Made by a program: the position numbers and the translations under genes. This document shows, piece after piece, positions 1 through 13,230 of a stretch of DNA of 64,000 nucleotides (the stretch's first letter is position 1; each line of letters begins with the position of its first letter). Below the pieces are notes generated by a model. The model was not told the DNA's origin. It ran no database searches and saw only the letters and a list, made by a program, of their open reading frames with translations. The stretch covers positions 129,001 through 193,000 of the forward strand of contig JAUJYZ010001429.1 in NCBI GenBank assembly GCA_033675265.1, given 5' to 3'. This DNA comes from Actinostola sp. cb2023 (Eukaryota > Cnidaria > Anthozoa > Actiniaria > Actinostolidae).

Positions 1-60
1 CTTCTTTTATTTTTGTCTTTCTTCAGTACATTTCCCCCCGGGATTTTCCCCATTTCCTTA

Positions 61-328
61 CTTACTTACTTTCTTTCTCTCTTTCTCTCTTTCTCTCTTT
101 CTCTCTTTCTCTCTTTCTCTCTTTCTCTCTTTCTCTCTTTCTCTCTTTCTCTCTTTCTCTTTCTCTCTCTCTCTCTTTTTTCTCTTTCTCTCTTTCTCTC
201 TTTCTCTCTTTCTCTCTTTCTCTCTTTCTCTCTTTCTCTCTTTCTCTCTTTCTCTCTTTCTCTCTTTCTCTCTTTCTCTCTTTCTCTCTTTCTCTCTTTC
301 TCTCTTTCTCTCTTTCTTTCTTTCTCAT
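61..328. repeat. CTTT/CTCT pyrimidine microsatellite
   Basis: About 270 bp of nearly pure CTTTCTCT repeats. The open frames on both strands here (LSFSLS- and EREKERK-type) are repeat artefacts. Confidence 0.95.
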
Positions 329-335
329 TATTTTA

Positions 336-2185
336 ACTTTCTTTGCCTTCTTTGCTTTCCTATTTTCTGTCTTCAGCTTCCCCTTTCATTCATTTTGCTT
401 TAATTAATCCTTTCTTCCTCTCTTTTTTTACCGTTCTTTCATAGTAAATTACTTTTCTCCTTCAGTTTCATCCTGTCTTTTGTCTCATTTATCATTCTCA
501 GCTTCATAGTCGATTGCCGACATACTCCACCCATGTGGTCCCTGCCTAAGCTATATTTAAAGCAGGCTATTTCACCATCATTTCTCTAGAAATGTCATGT
601 CTTAGTATACCGGAACAAGCGTAGGTGCCTACTTATATATAGTTCTATCACGGTAAAGCTGTTTAAAGTGGGCGACAAGAAATTCCTGTGCTTTTAGGGC
701 TTGTGACGGCCTTGTGGGGCAGCTGTGAGGATTACTTTGATTCTTCCTTCATTCCGGCTTTTATTTAGTCTTTCGTTCATTCATAATTTTCATGCTTTTC
801 CTAGTTCTTTCCATGTTTCTGTTTCAGTTATGTTTCCCTTCTTTTCATTCATTTTTCTTCCAGTTTTGTTCATTCGTTTATATTCATTCATGTTTTTTAA
901 ATAATTTGCTCTCCATATTTCCCTTTCTCTTTTTTTTTACAACAATTTCACCTGTCAAAGGCTTCGAGTTTTACCGTTGCGTGACACTGTACTGTTGCGT
1001 GACACTGTACTCTCAATGACTACGGCAAACCAGCCAATCAGATTGTGAGATTACTCAAGTCAACTGAAAATTCCTTTTTCGTCTCTTTCCTCCCCATCTC
1101 TCTTTATCTCATCGATCCTCCCTTGTCCTCTTATTGCTTAATCACATATACGACTAGCTAGCTCTCAGTCCCTGTTATTGTAACCTTTGAATCTGAAAGA
1201 AAATGGTATCGGTTTCGCACTAGGTTCTGCACTGATGTCCACTCATTACACTCTTAAGATCATCACAATACCTAGATATCCAAAACATATGTCGTACTGA
1301 TACAATAGCTTGGAGTATTCGTGTGAGAGGGATGGGAAAAGTCACAATCCGAACTGATAAAAGATCTATATGTCGACCTTGCGCCGGCCAGCTTCCTTGA
1401 ACTCCTGATAAGCGACTCCAATCCATCAATCTGTGTTTATTAGAGTCTTTAAGATAACAGAGAGAAACGGCTATTTTGAGGTTTGGACCGGAAGCCGCTT
1501 TTGGTGACAGAGAACCCAATACTTTTCTAGTAATTTGTAAAGGAAGAGGTTGTCATACAACGATGTAGCTGGAGCCTCTATGGAGCTCAGCGTAGGAGTA
1601 TAGTTTTGTTTAGTGTTATAGCCTCGCTATGCCATAGAGGAATTCGTGATGATCATGTTAGTTCTCGTATGCGCTAAATTAATCTGTTGTCGCACAGTGC
1701 TGTATGTGGTGCGTAATTGAGTGATATGGACTACTGTATATATTTGTGATGACAACGTACTCTAATATATCAGGAAATCGTTAGGACTTTCTTGCAGTAA
1801 CAATAACAAAACGTTCTGTATTTCCGTTGAGAGATGCATTCAACTCTTAACTTAGCCCTGTATTGCGAAACTCAATCTTTTATCTTAAGAATAATATTAT
1901 ATCCTAGTAAGGTGCGTTTTTGCTCTCGTCACGCAGGATCCGGAGACTCTATTCCAAGTTGAAGAACACTACGATATTGTGATTTATATAGTTATTTTAT
2001 ATGGAATTCTATAGAGCACGTAACACGCATGCAGTAGTTTGACTCCATAGTGCTGCCAGTTGCGCTAAATCCCCAAGTTATGAACTAGTCACGCGGGAGC
2101 GCAGCTGCGACGTTCACAGAGTATCATCATACCAACCCACTAGACCGCTTACGCACCTTTGCAGTTCCCGTTTGGTCTATATGAT
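336..2185. other. No gene seen
   Basis: AT-rich unique-looking DNA with only short chance frames. A 99-codon minus frame at 1220-1519 has no recognisable domain. Confidence 0.5.
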
Positions 2186-3751
2186 ACACATGCGTACCCC
2201 TCCCCCTGTCTAGTTTGGTTTATACTATACACAAGTACCCTCCCCCTGTCTAGTTTAGTTTATACTATACACAAGTACCCCTTCCCCTGTCTAGTTTAGT
2301 TTATACTATACACAAGTACCCCTTCCCCTGTCTAGTTTAGTTTTTTATACTATACACAAGTACCCTCCCCCTGTCTAGTTTAGTTTATACTATACACAAG
2401 TACCCCTTCCCCTGTCTAGTTTAGTTTATACTATACACAAGTACCCCTTCCCTGTCTAGTTTAGTTTATACTACAGTACACAAGTACCCCTCCCCCTGTC
2501 TAGTTTAGTTTATACTATACACAAGTACCCTCCCCCTGTCTAGTTTAGTTTATACTATACACAAGTACCCCTTCCCCTGTCTAGTTTAGTTTATACTATA
2601 CACAAGTACCCCTTCCCCTGTCTAGTTTAGTTTATACTATACACAAGTACCCTCCCCCTGTCTAGTTAATTAGTTTATACTATACACAAGTACCCCTTCC
2701 CCTGTCTAGTTTAGTTTATACTATACACAAGTACCCCTTCCCTGTCTAGTTTAGTTTATACTATACACAAGTACCCCTCCCCCTGTCTAGTTTAGTTTAA
2801 TATACTATACACAAGTACCCCTTCCCCTGTCTAGTTTAGTTTATACTATACACAAGTACCCTTCCCCTGTCTAGTTTAGTTTATACTATACACAAGTACC
2901 CCTTCCCCTGTCTAGTTTAGTTTATACTATACACAAGTACCCCTCCCCCTGTCTAGTTTAGTTTAATATACTATACACAAGTACCCCTTCCCCTGTCTAG
3001 TTTAGTTTATACTATACACAAGTATCCCTCCCCCTGTCTAGTTTAGTTTATACTATACACAAGTACCCCTTCCCCTGTCTAGTTTAGTTTATACTATACA
3101 CAAGTACCCCTCCCCCTGTCTAGTTTAGTTTATACTATACACAAGTACCCCTCCCCCTGTCTAGTTTAGTTTATACTACAGTACACAAGTACCCCTTCCC
3201 TTCCCCTGTCTAGTTTAGTTTATACTATACACAAGTATCCCTCCCCCTGTCTAGTTTAGTTTATACTATACACAAGTACCTCTTCCCCTGTCTAGTTTAG
3301 TTTATACTATACACAAGTACCCCTCCCCCTGTCTAGTTTGGTTTAATATACTATACACAAGTACCCCTTCCCCTGTCTAGTTTAGTTTATACTATACACA
3401 AGTACCCCTTCCCCTGTCTAGTTTAGTTTATATTATACACAAGTACCCCTCCCCCTGTCTAGTTTAGTTTAATATACTATACACAAGTACCCCTCCCCCT
3501 GTCTAGTTTAGTTTATGCTATAAACACGTTCCAGAATGACTTCGGATACAAGTGATTTCCCCCTTTTCCTTTTCCTGTTAATTTTATCCATTTTAGCAAA
3601 TATGGAAGAAATCTTATTTGATTAGCCGATCTTCTATTTTCTAGGCAAGGAATTTCATTTTTCAATGTTATTTGCTGAAATTTTGGTTTTGGAATATCCG
3701 AAGTCATTCTGGAACGTGTTTATACACAAGTACCCCTTCCCCTGTCTAGTC
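2186..3751. repeat. ~41-bp minisatellite array
   Basis: Roughly 32 head-to-tail copies of a unit containing CCCCTGTCTAGTTTAGTTTA and tactatacacaagta, with 1-5 bp indels between copies. The array is split near its right end by a MITE (3521-3722), after which a final partial unit resumes. Confidence 0.95.
3521..3722. mobile_element. 202-bp MITE with 28-bp inverted repeats and TA target duplication
   Basis: Left end 3521-3548 and right end 3695-3722 are perfect reverse complements, beginning TAAACACGTTCCAGAATGAC. A TA dinucleotide flanks both ends inside a minisatellite unit whose uninterrupted form is known from neighbouring copies. TA duplication points to a Tc1/mariner-type mover. No coding capacity. 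Confidence 0.85.
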
Positions 3752-6700
3752 TCTTTTCTAGTGTTCCTGGGTTTTAAAGATGCTTGGGAAAGTCATTGAA
3801 TTGCTCTGATGGCTTGACCTCCTTGGCCTAATCGAACTACCAAATACAATACCTTTTTATAACAAACGTTTCTCAGCTGCGATAGACTAATATGCCCGGC
3901 TATGCGCTATGCATTGTAGTGGACTTTCACAACGGGGATTGATTCCAAGCCTGTCTACACTAAAAGGGAAAGGCTTTCTGATCGGCATGTGACCAACCCG
4001 TGGACGTGGGCGAAAACTAATAGCGGAAACGACAATATAAAAAGCCTTTTACATTGAAGAAAAGTATCACAACCTCCCATAGAGTAATGTCCGAAAAAAG
4101 TGATAGCTGAATGGAAAGATCGTATCTCATACAATATTGACTCTTGATAAATCATCCTAAGTGGGTTTGAGCTCCTTTAAACAACGATTGCTCGCCCTTT
4201 GATATTAACTAAGGACTACTCGGGCAGTCAAGGAACGAGAGTACACATTCTGAAGAATCTCCTTGAAATATCGCCGTAAATCTGTTAGATAACTTCAGAA
4301 GGTAAGTAGTAATAGGAGTGACAAATTGTCTAAAAGTGGGTGTTTTGAGTTTGCGGCTTATACTTCAACTGAAGCCTATATTTCAGCTTTATGTGCAAAA
4401 TGGCTGAAGTGAAACTTTAGAGTTATCTTTCGAACGTTGCGTAAGCTGACGAGGAATATCAAACAATTTGGGTTTTATTTGTAAACTACTAAACGAAAAC
4501 ACTTGCATATATGTAATTCGTTGATTTTTCTCCACCACGCTTTCTAGATCTGTTTATATGAAATCACTGGTTATACATCTTCCTAGTAAAAACAAGACAA
4601 AATTAAAGCGCTTTGGATGGAAGGATAGAGTTTTGCAATTTTAAAAACTTAATTTCGGAAAATCCTATAAGTTTAGTTACATCAATATTGAGTCGAGTGA
4701 GTTTGAAATCCGTCTCGCTGAGTACTGTATTGGTTTACTATTTCTTTTCTCGCTGCATGTGGAGAATTTGTACCCTTGAAAAGAAGACAAGCAGAAAACA
4801 TATGGAAAACATTGAGAGATTCTAGACTGGAAATGTAAACAGATTGAAAAATATATAAACAAGACAAAACACTGAAAACAAACCTAGTAGCAAAACTTGC
4901 ATGCGCAATCAGTCGCACAAATTAGTGTACTTTTCATTTTGCGCGAAAATGAAAACAATTTTGCGCGAAAATGAAAACAAGGAAATTAAAAAGGAACAAA
5001 AATTTGAGGAAAAAAATACAAAAAAATGACTGCCATTTTCTCGTGCAGTTCATAATTTACCTTTCACCATATGCTTCAAAAACGATTCGGTCTCCGTGAC
5101 CGACAAAGACTGATTCCGGCCGTACGATAGGAAGTTGAACGGCAAATCGTACCTCATTGAGCTTCATTGACTATGACCAGCCGCCGGCCAAAGCTGACCC
5201 GGCGATAGCATCAATTAAATCTGTTATATTTAGAATCGTAAGTAGATTAGGAAAAAACGAAAATCCTTCTTGCTGTAGAATTAACAAAACTAGGTTCAAG
5301 AAACGTAGACTAAGCCAAACATTAATTGCCGATGGAGCATAGTTAATCAGACTATGAATGGATGGACTCACTATCTACAACAAGACATAATGTTTCGGCC
5401 GCGGGAAAGTCTTTGAGGAGTTCCGCACGTGCCGGGTATAACCTGTAGGAGATTAGTACGGATATCGTTTAAGCAGTTTATATTAAGCTAGCTATTGCTA
5501 CAGAACTGTACTCGTAAGCAGATTTAATATAGAATCAGAGTGTGGGAAGGACGGCGTTGCGCAACCATGGGCCATCACTTGACGTAAACCATGCTATCAG
5601 TAATCGATGTAGGATTTCTTGTGTGTTGCTTGTAAAGTTTTGCGTGTGAAACAGCTTTCAGGTATAGAATGCGTGCGTCACTATGGTGCGCATTTAATTC
5701 TTCATTTGTCAACGAGGTCATTTAATATATATGTTGTTAACGAAACGAATTCGAAACAAAGGAAATTTAGCGCAATAATAAACGAAACGTCACGAAACAA
5801 AAGGAACTATAAAAACAATACAAACAAAACAAAAAGAATAGATAAAATATTAAACCAATGAACAATATAAATAGTTCAATAAATAACGATAAATACTATA
5901 ATAGCCGAACAAATAAATGGGCACAACTTCTCAATTACTCAGTCCCACCAGCTTTAATATGCCCCACTCACTTTGGCTCGCTCCCTCAATCGCAGATGAC
6001 ATGGTTCAGTACTGGCTGACGTCCATTCTTGCTTGCTCCCTAGCTCTCCCGATTCATTGTGTTGGCCGTAGCATAGGGTGCTAACACTGTAACTAATTCA
6101 CTCACTCAATTATCACTTGTTTGCTTAGTTATCCACCTATACGTTTTTTATTGGAAAGATGAATACGATTCGAAAATGCTTGTGTGGACTGAAAAATCAT
6201 TTAAAAAATAATTGTTTTTCAAAATCACTTATTACACACCGAGACACTGTTGACCTCATTCTCTTATTATTTGCTTTTAAAAGTTTCTTCTCAGTTGACT
6301 TATTGGCTATAATAAGTACACACACTACCTTAATCACCCACTCGCTTACTAACTTTATCGACACATGTATCTAACTTTACAATGAACTATTTACTAAATC
6401 AATTCATACATATATACGTACACACCCACCCAACTACCCACCCACTTGGCCATCCCTTCCTGTTTCTCTTATATCATGAATGCTTGTCGTACGTACGTAT
6501 CTCAAAGTCGCTGTGCCTTCTTAGACAGATCACTACAATGGATCAAACGTCAAGCTCAAGTTGTTTTCCACAGCAAAGAGAAACTTTGATTAAGAAGAGC
6601 TTTGCATCTGTTTTTCTATTGGTTTAAGGATTGTTTTCGTCACGAGCTATGGATTCTATTCTAAGTGCCCTTTTGTTCTTTTGATTAATCGCTAAGCTTC

Positions 6701-7947
6701 ACGGAGAACACTTGGAGTAAGTCATTAAGAGGTCAGAGTTTAGCGTCGTTGATTTTTGGCATAAATTCGTGAAGCAGTTTTAGAAAATATCACTGACGAC
6801 GGAGGCGAGAGGTGACTCGAGATATTGTCGAGCATTTTCAGCTAGGCCTGAAAACCTACAGCCAGAACACAGTAAGTTTGATTTATTGTACCTTCACTGA
6901 TTCACTGTACTCACTAATATCATTGAATCAACAATATCACATCTCATATATCGTTTGAGAGACTTTTTCGATTCTGTCTTTGACAGTAATATATAGCTAC
7001 TATATTCAGCAAAATCGCTGGTCGAATCTGTCACTGAAATCTGACTACGCCATACAGAAACCGTATCACAGTAGTCTGAGTAACTTCATGACACTAGAAG
7101 CGACAAATATTGTTGCCTATGACTCCACAACTCATAAGGGTTTTATGGTATACATACTGTATAGCTATAGTTGTAATAGTATGTTAGACTTAATGAACAA
7201 AACTGTGAAACGTCAAAGTGTATTGTCGTGACTTGAGTGAAGTCAGATGAGAACAATCGCGCTCATAATCCATCTAATCAACTTGACTAATTAGGATTGT
7301 GTAAACTCATTAGAATGGAGTACTACTCTAGCAACTACGGTCAACCTAATGAATTCACTCGTCCATAGTTATTTGACATGTATGATGTAAACGTCTACGA
7401 ATGCGGTGACATTTAATCGTATTTGAAGTTTTTATTTAATACTTGTAAGTATTGCCCACTTGAGTTAAGTCTTTCTATAGATGGCACTAGATGTATAATT
7501 GAAGATATTGTTATTTCTGTGTGCTATATATGGGCATTGATATTTGGTTAAACTAGTGTAACCATATGCATCCTAAAGGGAATTGGAGAGAGGAAATGCT
7601 GAGCGAAAGATGTAGTACATCCAAAGACAGCCAGACATTTCTTCTGAGGCTATTCAATTAAAAAATGATACTGTGCGCGAAATTAAAGTGCGCGTCAAGT
7701 TTTGACGGGCTTCCTGTGGCAAAGAGCGCAGAATATTTTCCCCCAAGGATCGTTAAGGATGGAAGACGGGGGGCGAGGGTTGAAAGGAGGGGTGTATGGT
7801 AAAGGCGACAGGAGAATGGGACGGTTATCAAGGGATGGGGATGGTTACTAACCTAATTTGTCGGGAATAACACTTGAATTTTTTCAATAACCTCTCATTA
7901 AACCTATTGGAATTTTAACCATTTCAGATTAAGAGAATACAGTAACC
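3752..7947. other. No gene seen
   Basis: AT-rich intergenic DNA with short chance frames only. A ~22-bp direct duplication (ttttgcgcgaaaatgaaaac) lies at 4937-4982. Confidence 0.5.
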
Positions 7948-8343
7948 ATGGTAACGTTACCAATGACGATGTCAACAATCTTTTTTATTGGCTTATTCCT
8001 GGTTTTCTCTCTCGATGGCCAAGACTACACAGAAGCTTTTCGAAGATCGCCCTATGCATGTAAACTGCGGTTTTTCAAGCAGAAATTCAGGCCTACAAAC
8101 CTGAGCCAATGCCAGCCTGTCCATAAGAAAATTAGCAAGTGTGTGGGTACCTGTCCTTCGTCTGCTTTACCCATACTAGGCCCTGTTGGGAAGTTCATGA
8201 CAATCTGTGAGTGTTGCAACGCAAAGTTAGCCTCGCAGCCTTATGTCATTAAGTTCAAAGGAAAGGATTGCCAGGAGAGGAAAACTATTTCAAGGATCGA
8301 GTCTTGTGAATGTAAGCGGTGTAACACACGAGAGGAATTTTGA
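7948..8343 (+). CDS. Secreted C-terminal cystine-knot (CTCK) protein
   Basis: Complete 131-residue reading frame. Residues 1-24 form a signal peptide (hydrophobic FFIGLFLVFSL, then Gly-Gln). The mature part has 11 Cys at 38, 55, 65, 69, 87, 89, 90, 108, 120, 122 and 125. C-x-G-x-C (65-69), C-x-C-C (87-90) and the final C-x-C-x-x-C (120-125) are the ring and knot signature of CTCK proteins such as bursicon, DAN/gremlin-type BMP antagonists and mucin/VWF tails. Such proteins act extracellularly as dimeric ligands or antagonists, or as multimerisation tails. Standing alone with a signal peptide it is more like a bursicon- or DAN-type factor; the subfamily cannot be settled by eye. An acceptor (ccatttcag, 7919-7927) before the ATG suggests a 5' UTR intron. 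AATAAA at 8845-8850 is a possible poly-A signal. Unrelated to the astacins. Confidence 0.8.
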   Translation: MVTLPMTMSTIFFIGLFLVFSLDGQDYTEAFRRSPYACKLRFFKQKFRPTNLSQCQPVHKKISKCVGTCPSSALPILGPVGKFMTICECCNAKLASQPYVIKFKGKDCQERKTISRIESCECKRCNTREEF

Positions 8344-9143
8344 ACCAACTCTGCTTTGACAAGACTGAGTGATAAATACTAGTGACTGGACCGACTGAAT
8401 GAAGATCCTGATTCTTGAAGACGCGTATTCTAATTGTTCTTGTCAATGCTAAACTATGGACCAAATAACTTCTGATCAACTGTTCCAATTTTGTTCGCCG
8501 TATACATATCATCATCATCATCATTAGAATTATACCGTAGGTGCGCATGCGCACTGATGAAAGACTGCTGCTCGGTGATTGTAACGTCCATTATTTTAAT
8601 TATGTTATATACGTTTCTAAGTGTGGTACGTTGGTTGATTCCTGTTTTTTGTAAATATGTAGTGTTTACATGCGTAAGACGTAGATCAGTTGCCTGTATA
8701 TTTGAACGGCGTTAATACATTAAACTACTGCACTCTAAAGTACTCAATCGCAATCTAAACACCATTGTTGAGACTCAATGGGGGTAAGAGAAAGGCACAG
8801 GGAGGGGTCCTGCGGAACCCAAGGGTGAGATAAAACATTCGAGAAAATAAAAATAAGTCATGACAGTCCTGACATGCGTTTTTCGAACACGACAATTCAC
8901 ACGTAAACAGCCGCGGGCTCGCAGAAAAAACCCCTTGCAGCTAGTAGAAATGAAGCCAATTTATAAGCTTTACAATCCTGGACGCACAGGACGCACAGGG
9001 CACTCCCGGAAATTTAGGATAGGGGTGTGCCTCCGGGATGTCGAAACTCTGATCCTATTTAAGGATGGTAAAATTGGTAAATTCATACCCTTTCCAAAGA
9101 TTTGTACCTAAAATAAAATAAATTGCTAATATCAGAAGTACAT

Positions 9144-9313
9144 ACACCGATTCCGAACATGGCGACCAATTTGAATAACCAATGTTCTTTGACTGACTGG
9201 CCTCGTGTTCATGTGGAAACACAAAAGCGTTCTCACCTGTATGCGAGGCTGGGCCGGTCAGTCAATTAAGAACAATGGTTATTCAAATTGCTCGCCATGT
9301 TCGGAATCGGTGT
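9144..9313. mobile_element. Foldback element, ~60-bp arms
   Basis: 9144-9202 and 9253-9313 are near-perfect reverse complements (ACACCGATTCCGAACATGGC at the outer end) around a ~50-bp loop. No coding capacity. Confidence 0.75.
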
Positions 9314-9630
9314 ATACGCTGGCTGTTACGCTAAGCGGAATTTTTATCAAAAAAAAAAAGTGTACCCAATTTAAAGATCGAATATTTTATTATATGGTGA
9401 AAAAGCAAAATATGGTACCCAATTTAAGGATCTGGAGGTTCAAAAACCATACCCTATTCGGGGGCACATACCTATATAGTATATATATATGGGAATACCT
9501 CCCCCCCCCCCCCCCCCGGGTATCCAACACTTCAAACAAGGATAGTAGTTAGCCCATCCCCCATTCCTCTCGCTTCCTGGTAGAAATGTTCGCAGTACTG
9601 AACCACATATATGACTGTTTGTATATCTAA

Positions 9631-9871
9631 TACCCCGTTCACACCAAGGCTTAAACATGGTTTAAGGTCGGTGGTTTAACTAAACGGGTTTAGGAAATTA
9701 TCTACAAACGCCATGCAACCTTTGGCACAAAACTGCTGGTAAACTGTCCTCAGTTTCTGTTGCACAGTAGAAATTCCAGGTAGTTTGATTCTTGTGAAAT
9801 CAAATGCCCTCGAATTAGAGAAGCGAGAATAAACTCAGTTTAACTAAACAAGGTTTGGTGTGAACGGGGTA
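9631..9871. mobile_element. MITE with 17-bp inverted repeats
   Basis: TACCCCGTTCACACCAA at 9631-9647 and its reverse complement at 9855-9871 bound ~240 bp of noncoding DNA; the sub-terminal sequences also pair partly. Confidence 0.65.
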
Positions 9872-10710
9872 TAAGTGAATGGGAGGTTAAGGCCTACGGC
9901 AAACGTCGAACCGAACCATGAACTTAATTCAGTCGAACCTATTAATTTTGTGGATACACTGCAATAAACCTTTATTATTTTTATTATTATTAATAAATAG
10001 GCTGATGGATAGTAATAATATGATGGTATGATTATAATTTGCTGAGAAGGCTTATTTTTCATAGGATCGGCGCGACTTAAGTTCGACGTTTACATTAGGC
10101 CTAAGAAGGCGAACACCTTTCAAGATAATTTATAGACAGCTTACTTTTTCTTTGGCATGTTTTGTTAGGTATTTGACTTGCCTTTAATCATACTTTTCAT
10201 GATATACGAATTGCTTTTTATATTTCATGATCACTTTAATTTTTCATTTTAAGATTTTTAATTTAGCTTCGTCGTTAGTTTATCTAGATTTTTTTATATA
10301 TTGATATTTAACTTTCAACTCAAGAAAAACTCGAAAAAGCGCTATTACATTCAAGTATTATTATTTATTATTTTTCTATTCACATATAAACCATGCATGT
10401 ATGTTAGAACTATCTAGAACGATCACGCCATGGCGTTTTTAGACGCTAACATCCTAACTTGAAAGTACTTGAGACACGGGGGCGGTGTTTAGTCGATAAC
10501 ATAGTATTAAAATGTTTTCTTTGCCGGCTCAATCGATAGACACGCACATACAGCGTAGGGGCGTATATGAACACAGGATATACGGGATAACACTCCCCTT
10601 AATGCCAATTGGATACAGAGAGAATACGAGTAACATACAGGGGAGATATGTGGGCGTGAGATTTGACTGTCTGGGCATACTGAACGCACGGTGTGTTATA
10701 AGGCGCACAG

Positions 10711-11741
10711 TTAAGGTATCAGGGTACCCCAAACGACCATCATGCACGCAACACGCTCTAGCGCGTACTCATTACGTTAAAACCTCTATAAAGTATACAT
10801 TTTCTGAAAGCTGAATAAATGCAGAATTCAATAAAACAATTAGTTTTTAGAACAAAAACAGTATATTTGAAATAGGTAAAAAAGTTCAGATTTTCACATC
10901 ACTATCATCGCCGAGGTCCCATACAGCCGCAATTTATCGGAAATCCTCGACTAATACCTTTATAAGCTCATGAGATATAGCTTACAAAAAAGGTGTCTCC
11001 GTTTATCGATAAATTAACCCGTTGCGTTTGTATACGGTCCTAAACTTCAAGCTCTACAAAACTGGAAAACACTTTACAAAACAAGTTATAACTTTCGAAG
11101 GAAATTGAATATTAAAATTCGGAGACACATTTTTGAAGAATATTTATTTGACAAAGTGTCTACCAAATTTCAGCTAAATCGGATAAAATTCCTTTGACCC
11201 GGAACTCAAAATGTGCGCTTGATTCATAGCTATTTTGTTTCCGAAATAAAGGCAAAAGAGTTTTCAACTCAAGTGGCGCCTTTGTTTACACAAGCGTCCA
11301 TAATCCACCACAAATATGTGATCCAATACCTGATGACATATGAATGGCAGTCAAAAGAAGATCGCCTTACAGTACGTAACACAACGTGGCAGGAAAACAA
11401 AGTTACTGCTGGCGGAAAATACGAGCATTTTGACCGTGAGTGGTTTGGCATCGTTTAATTCAAGGATGTTTTGAGTGAGCAGTTACGATTTTTGGATACT
11501 TTCTTCGCATCTGAATCTTTGTTGAAAGTCTGTTGCGTGAGTACTGTTGACAGCTTGCTTGTCAACATCTTTTTACATCAAATGAAACCAAAATCCGTTT
11601 TTTGATTCTAACTTTTTAGGAAAAATATAATTTTAGATTCTGTTTTTTGGAGATGATAGATAATATTCAATTAGATTTGTTTGTCAAAAAAAATCAAAAC
11701 CGGTGGTTTGAAAGTTTTTTTGGGGTACCCTGATACCTTAA
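10711..11741. mobile_element. ~1.03-kb non-autonomous element bounded by TTAA
   Basis: 23-bp inverted repeats starting TTAAGGTATCAGGGTACCCC at 10711 and ending with the complement at 11741. TTAA at both outer ends may be a target-site duplication as in piggyBac-type transposition, or part of the repeat. No transposase frame inside. Confidence 0.65.
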
Positions 11742-12680
11742 CACCAAATGGATAATAGGAAATCTTAAAATACCCAGTATAAACAAATGTAAAGAACTGA
11801 CTGAAGAAACACGAACGAAAGCTATAAGATAGTCACGTGATAGGTAGTCACGTGATAGGTAGTCACGTGATAGGCAGTCACGTAATGTTAGTCGAGCGTT
11901 TTTAACATGAGCCTCTGGCTCGGGAGATTGGGTAACCACTCCCTACGTTATCGACTTTAAATAAATTATTATTATTATTACTCGGGCTCTTCCGAAGGAA
12001 GCCCGAGTTATAAAATGCGTTTTTCGGTAGTAGTAGTAGTAGTTTTGTTCGGCTCAAGAATGACGAAAGTATGCGACGTATTTAATCGTATCGAGTTTCA
12101 AGATTACTCAGCAGATAAGAAAAGACAAACGACACACAGGACTCAAGTAGATTATGAATCTTAGTTTTGAAAGCAACATGTCGTTAATAATCCGTTACTG
12201 AGCAGCTTCGTATTATGTCTCTGAAGCTAGAGAGCAAGGGTTTGATTTTTCAGTAGATTTTGTTTAGATAGCTAATATCGCTTTGCTTGCTGCCTGACTG
12301 TCGTCACGCGCCGTGAAAAACCGTTTAAAAAGTATCCGGCAATAAAACGAAACACATTTCTCAGATATATAATGATGGATGTTTATTCGATTCAACGTTT
12401 GAAAAATTCAGAAGGAAAAGAAATCGTAGAAATCATACTTCAAAACTTCATCAATTAAAGCAAAGCTAAACAAGCTCAATGTCCGCGCGAAATTTGGGGT
12501 CATGCCAAAGTTGTTTTAATAGCCTATTTATATACTTGCACAATACAAAAGCGCATTAATTTTAGAACCGCGGCACAGCGCTATTTAAAGCAGAATTTCC
12601 ACGCTGAAAACAAGTCAGTGAACGGCAAAAATACAATCAAAATCAAAACGTCATTAGAGATTAGGGATCTGTTGAAGAAG

Positions 12681-12980
12681 AAGACGCTCAATGAGCGTAT
12701 AGTCGGGTATTTAATATGACAATGAGAGTTGCGTGACGAGAAACAATTTATGTCGATGACTCATAAAGATTCGTGTAGGTACGTCTGTATTACATATTTA
12801 AACGTACTTGAGGTCACTTGAGGTTGCATATTGATATCGCCACAAACGTGTCAAATAGTTATTGTTCGCTCAGCTATACATAGTCTCCCTCGTCACGCAA
12901 CTGTCAGTCATTGTCAGGTCTCTCCTCACGCAACTGACATTGTCCTTGTCATAAGCCCGAGTGTACGCTCATTGAGCGTC

Positions 12981-12982
<2 letters not shown>
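12681..12982. mobile_element. MITE with self-palindromic termini
   Basis: Ends contain AAGACGCTCAATGAGCGTA at 12681 and the complement ending at 12982; the inner part of each terminus is itself palindromic (acgctcaatgagcgt). The right end runs into a TTA microsatellite. Confidence 0.6.
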
Positions 12983-13020
<38 letters not shown>

Positions 13021-13079
13021 CATTAAAGTAGCTACTTTATTATATTGTAATATATGATTGATTTTATTATTAAAAAAAA

Positions 13080-13126
<47 letters not shown>

Positions 13127-13129
13127 TTA

Positions 13130-13189
<60 letters not shown>

Positions 13190-13195
13190 ATATAA

Positions 13196-13226
<31 letters not shown>

Positions 13227-13230
13227 TAGT
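12983..13230. repeat. TTA microsatellites
   Basis: Two TTA/ATA trinucleotide runs (12983-13023 and 13075-13230) separated by AT-rich sequence. Confidence 0.9.

Noticed and set aside
1220..1519. 99-codon minus-strand frame considered as a transposon protein fragment
   Set aside because: No catalytic motif or recognisable domain; length compatible with chance.
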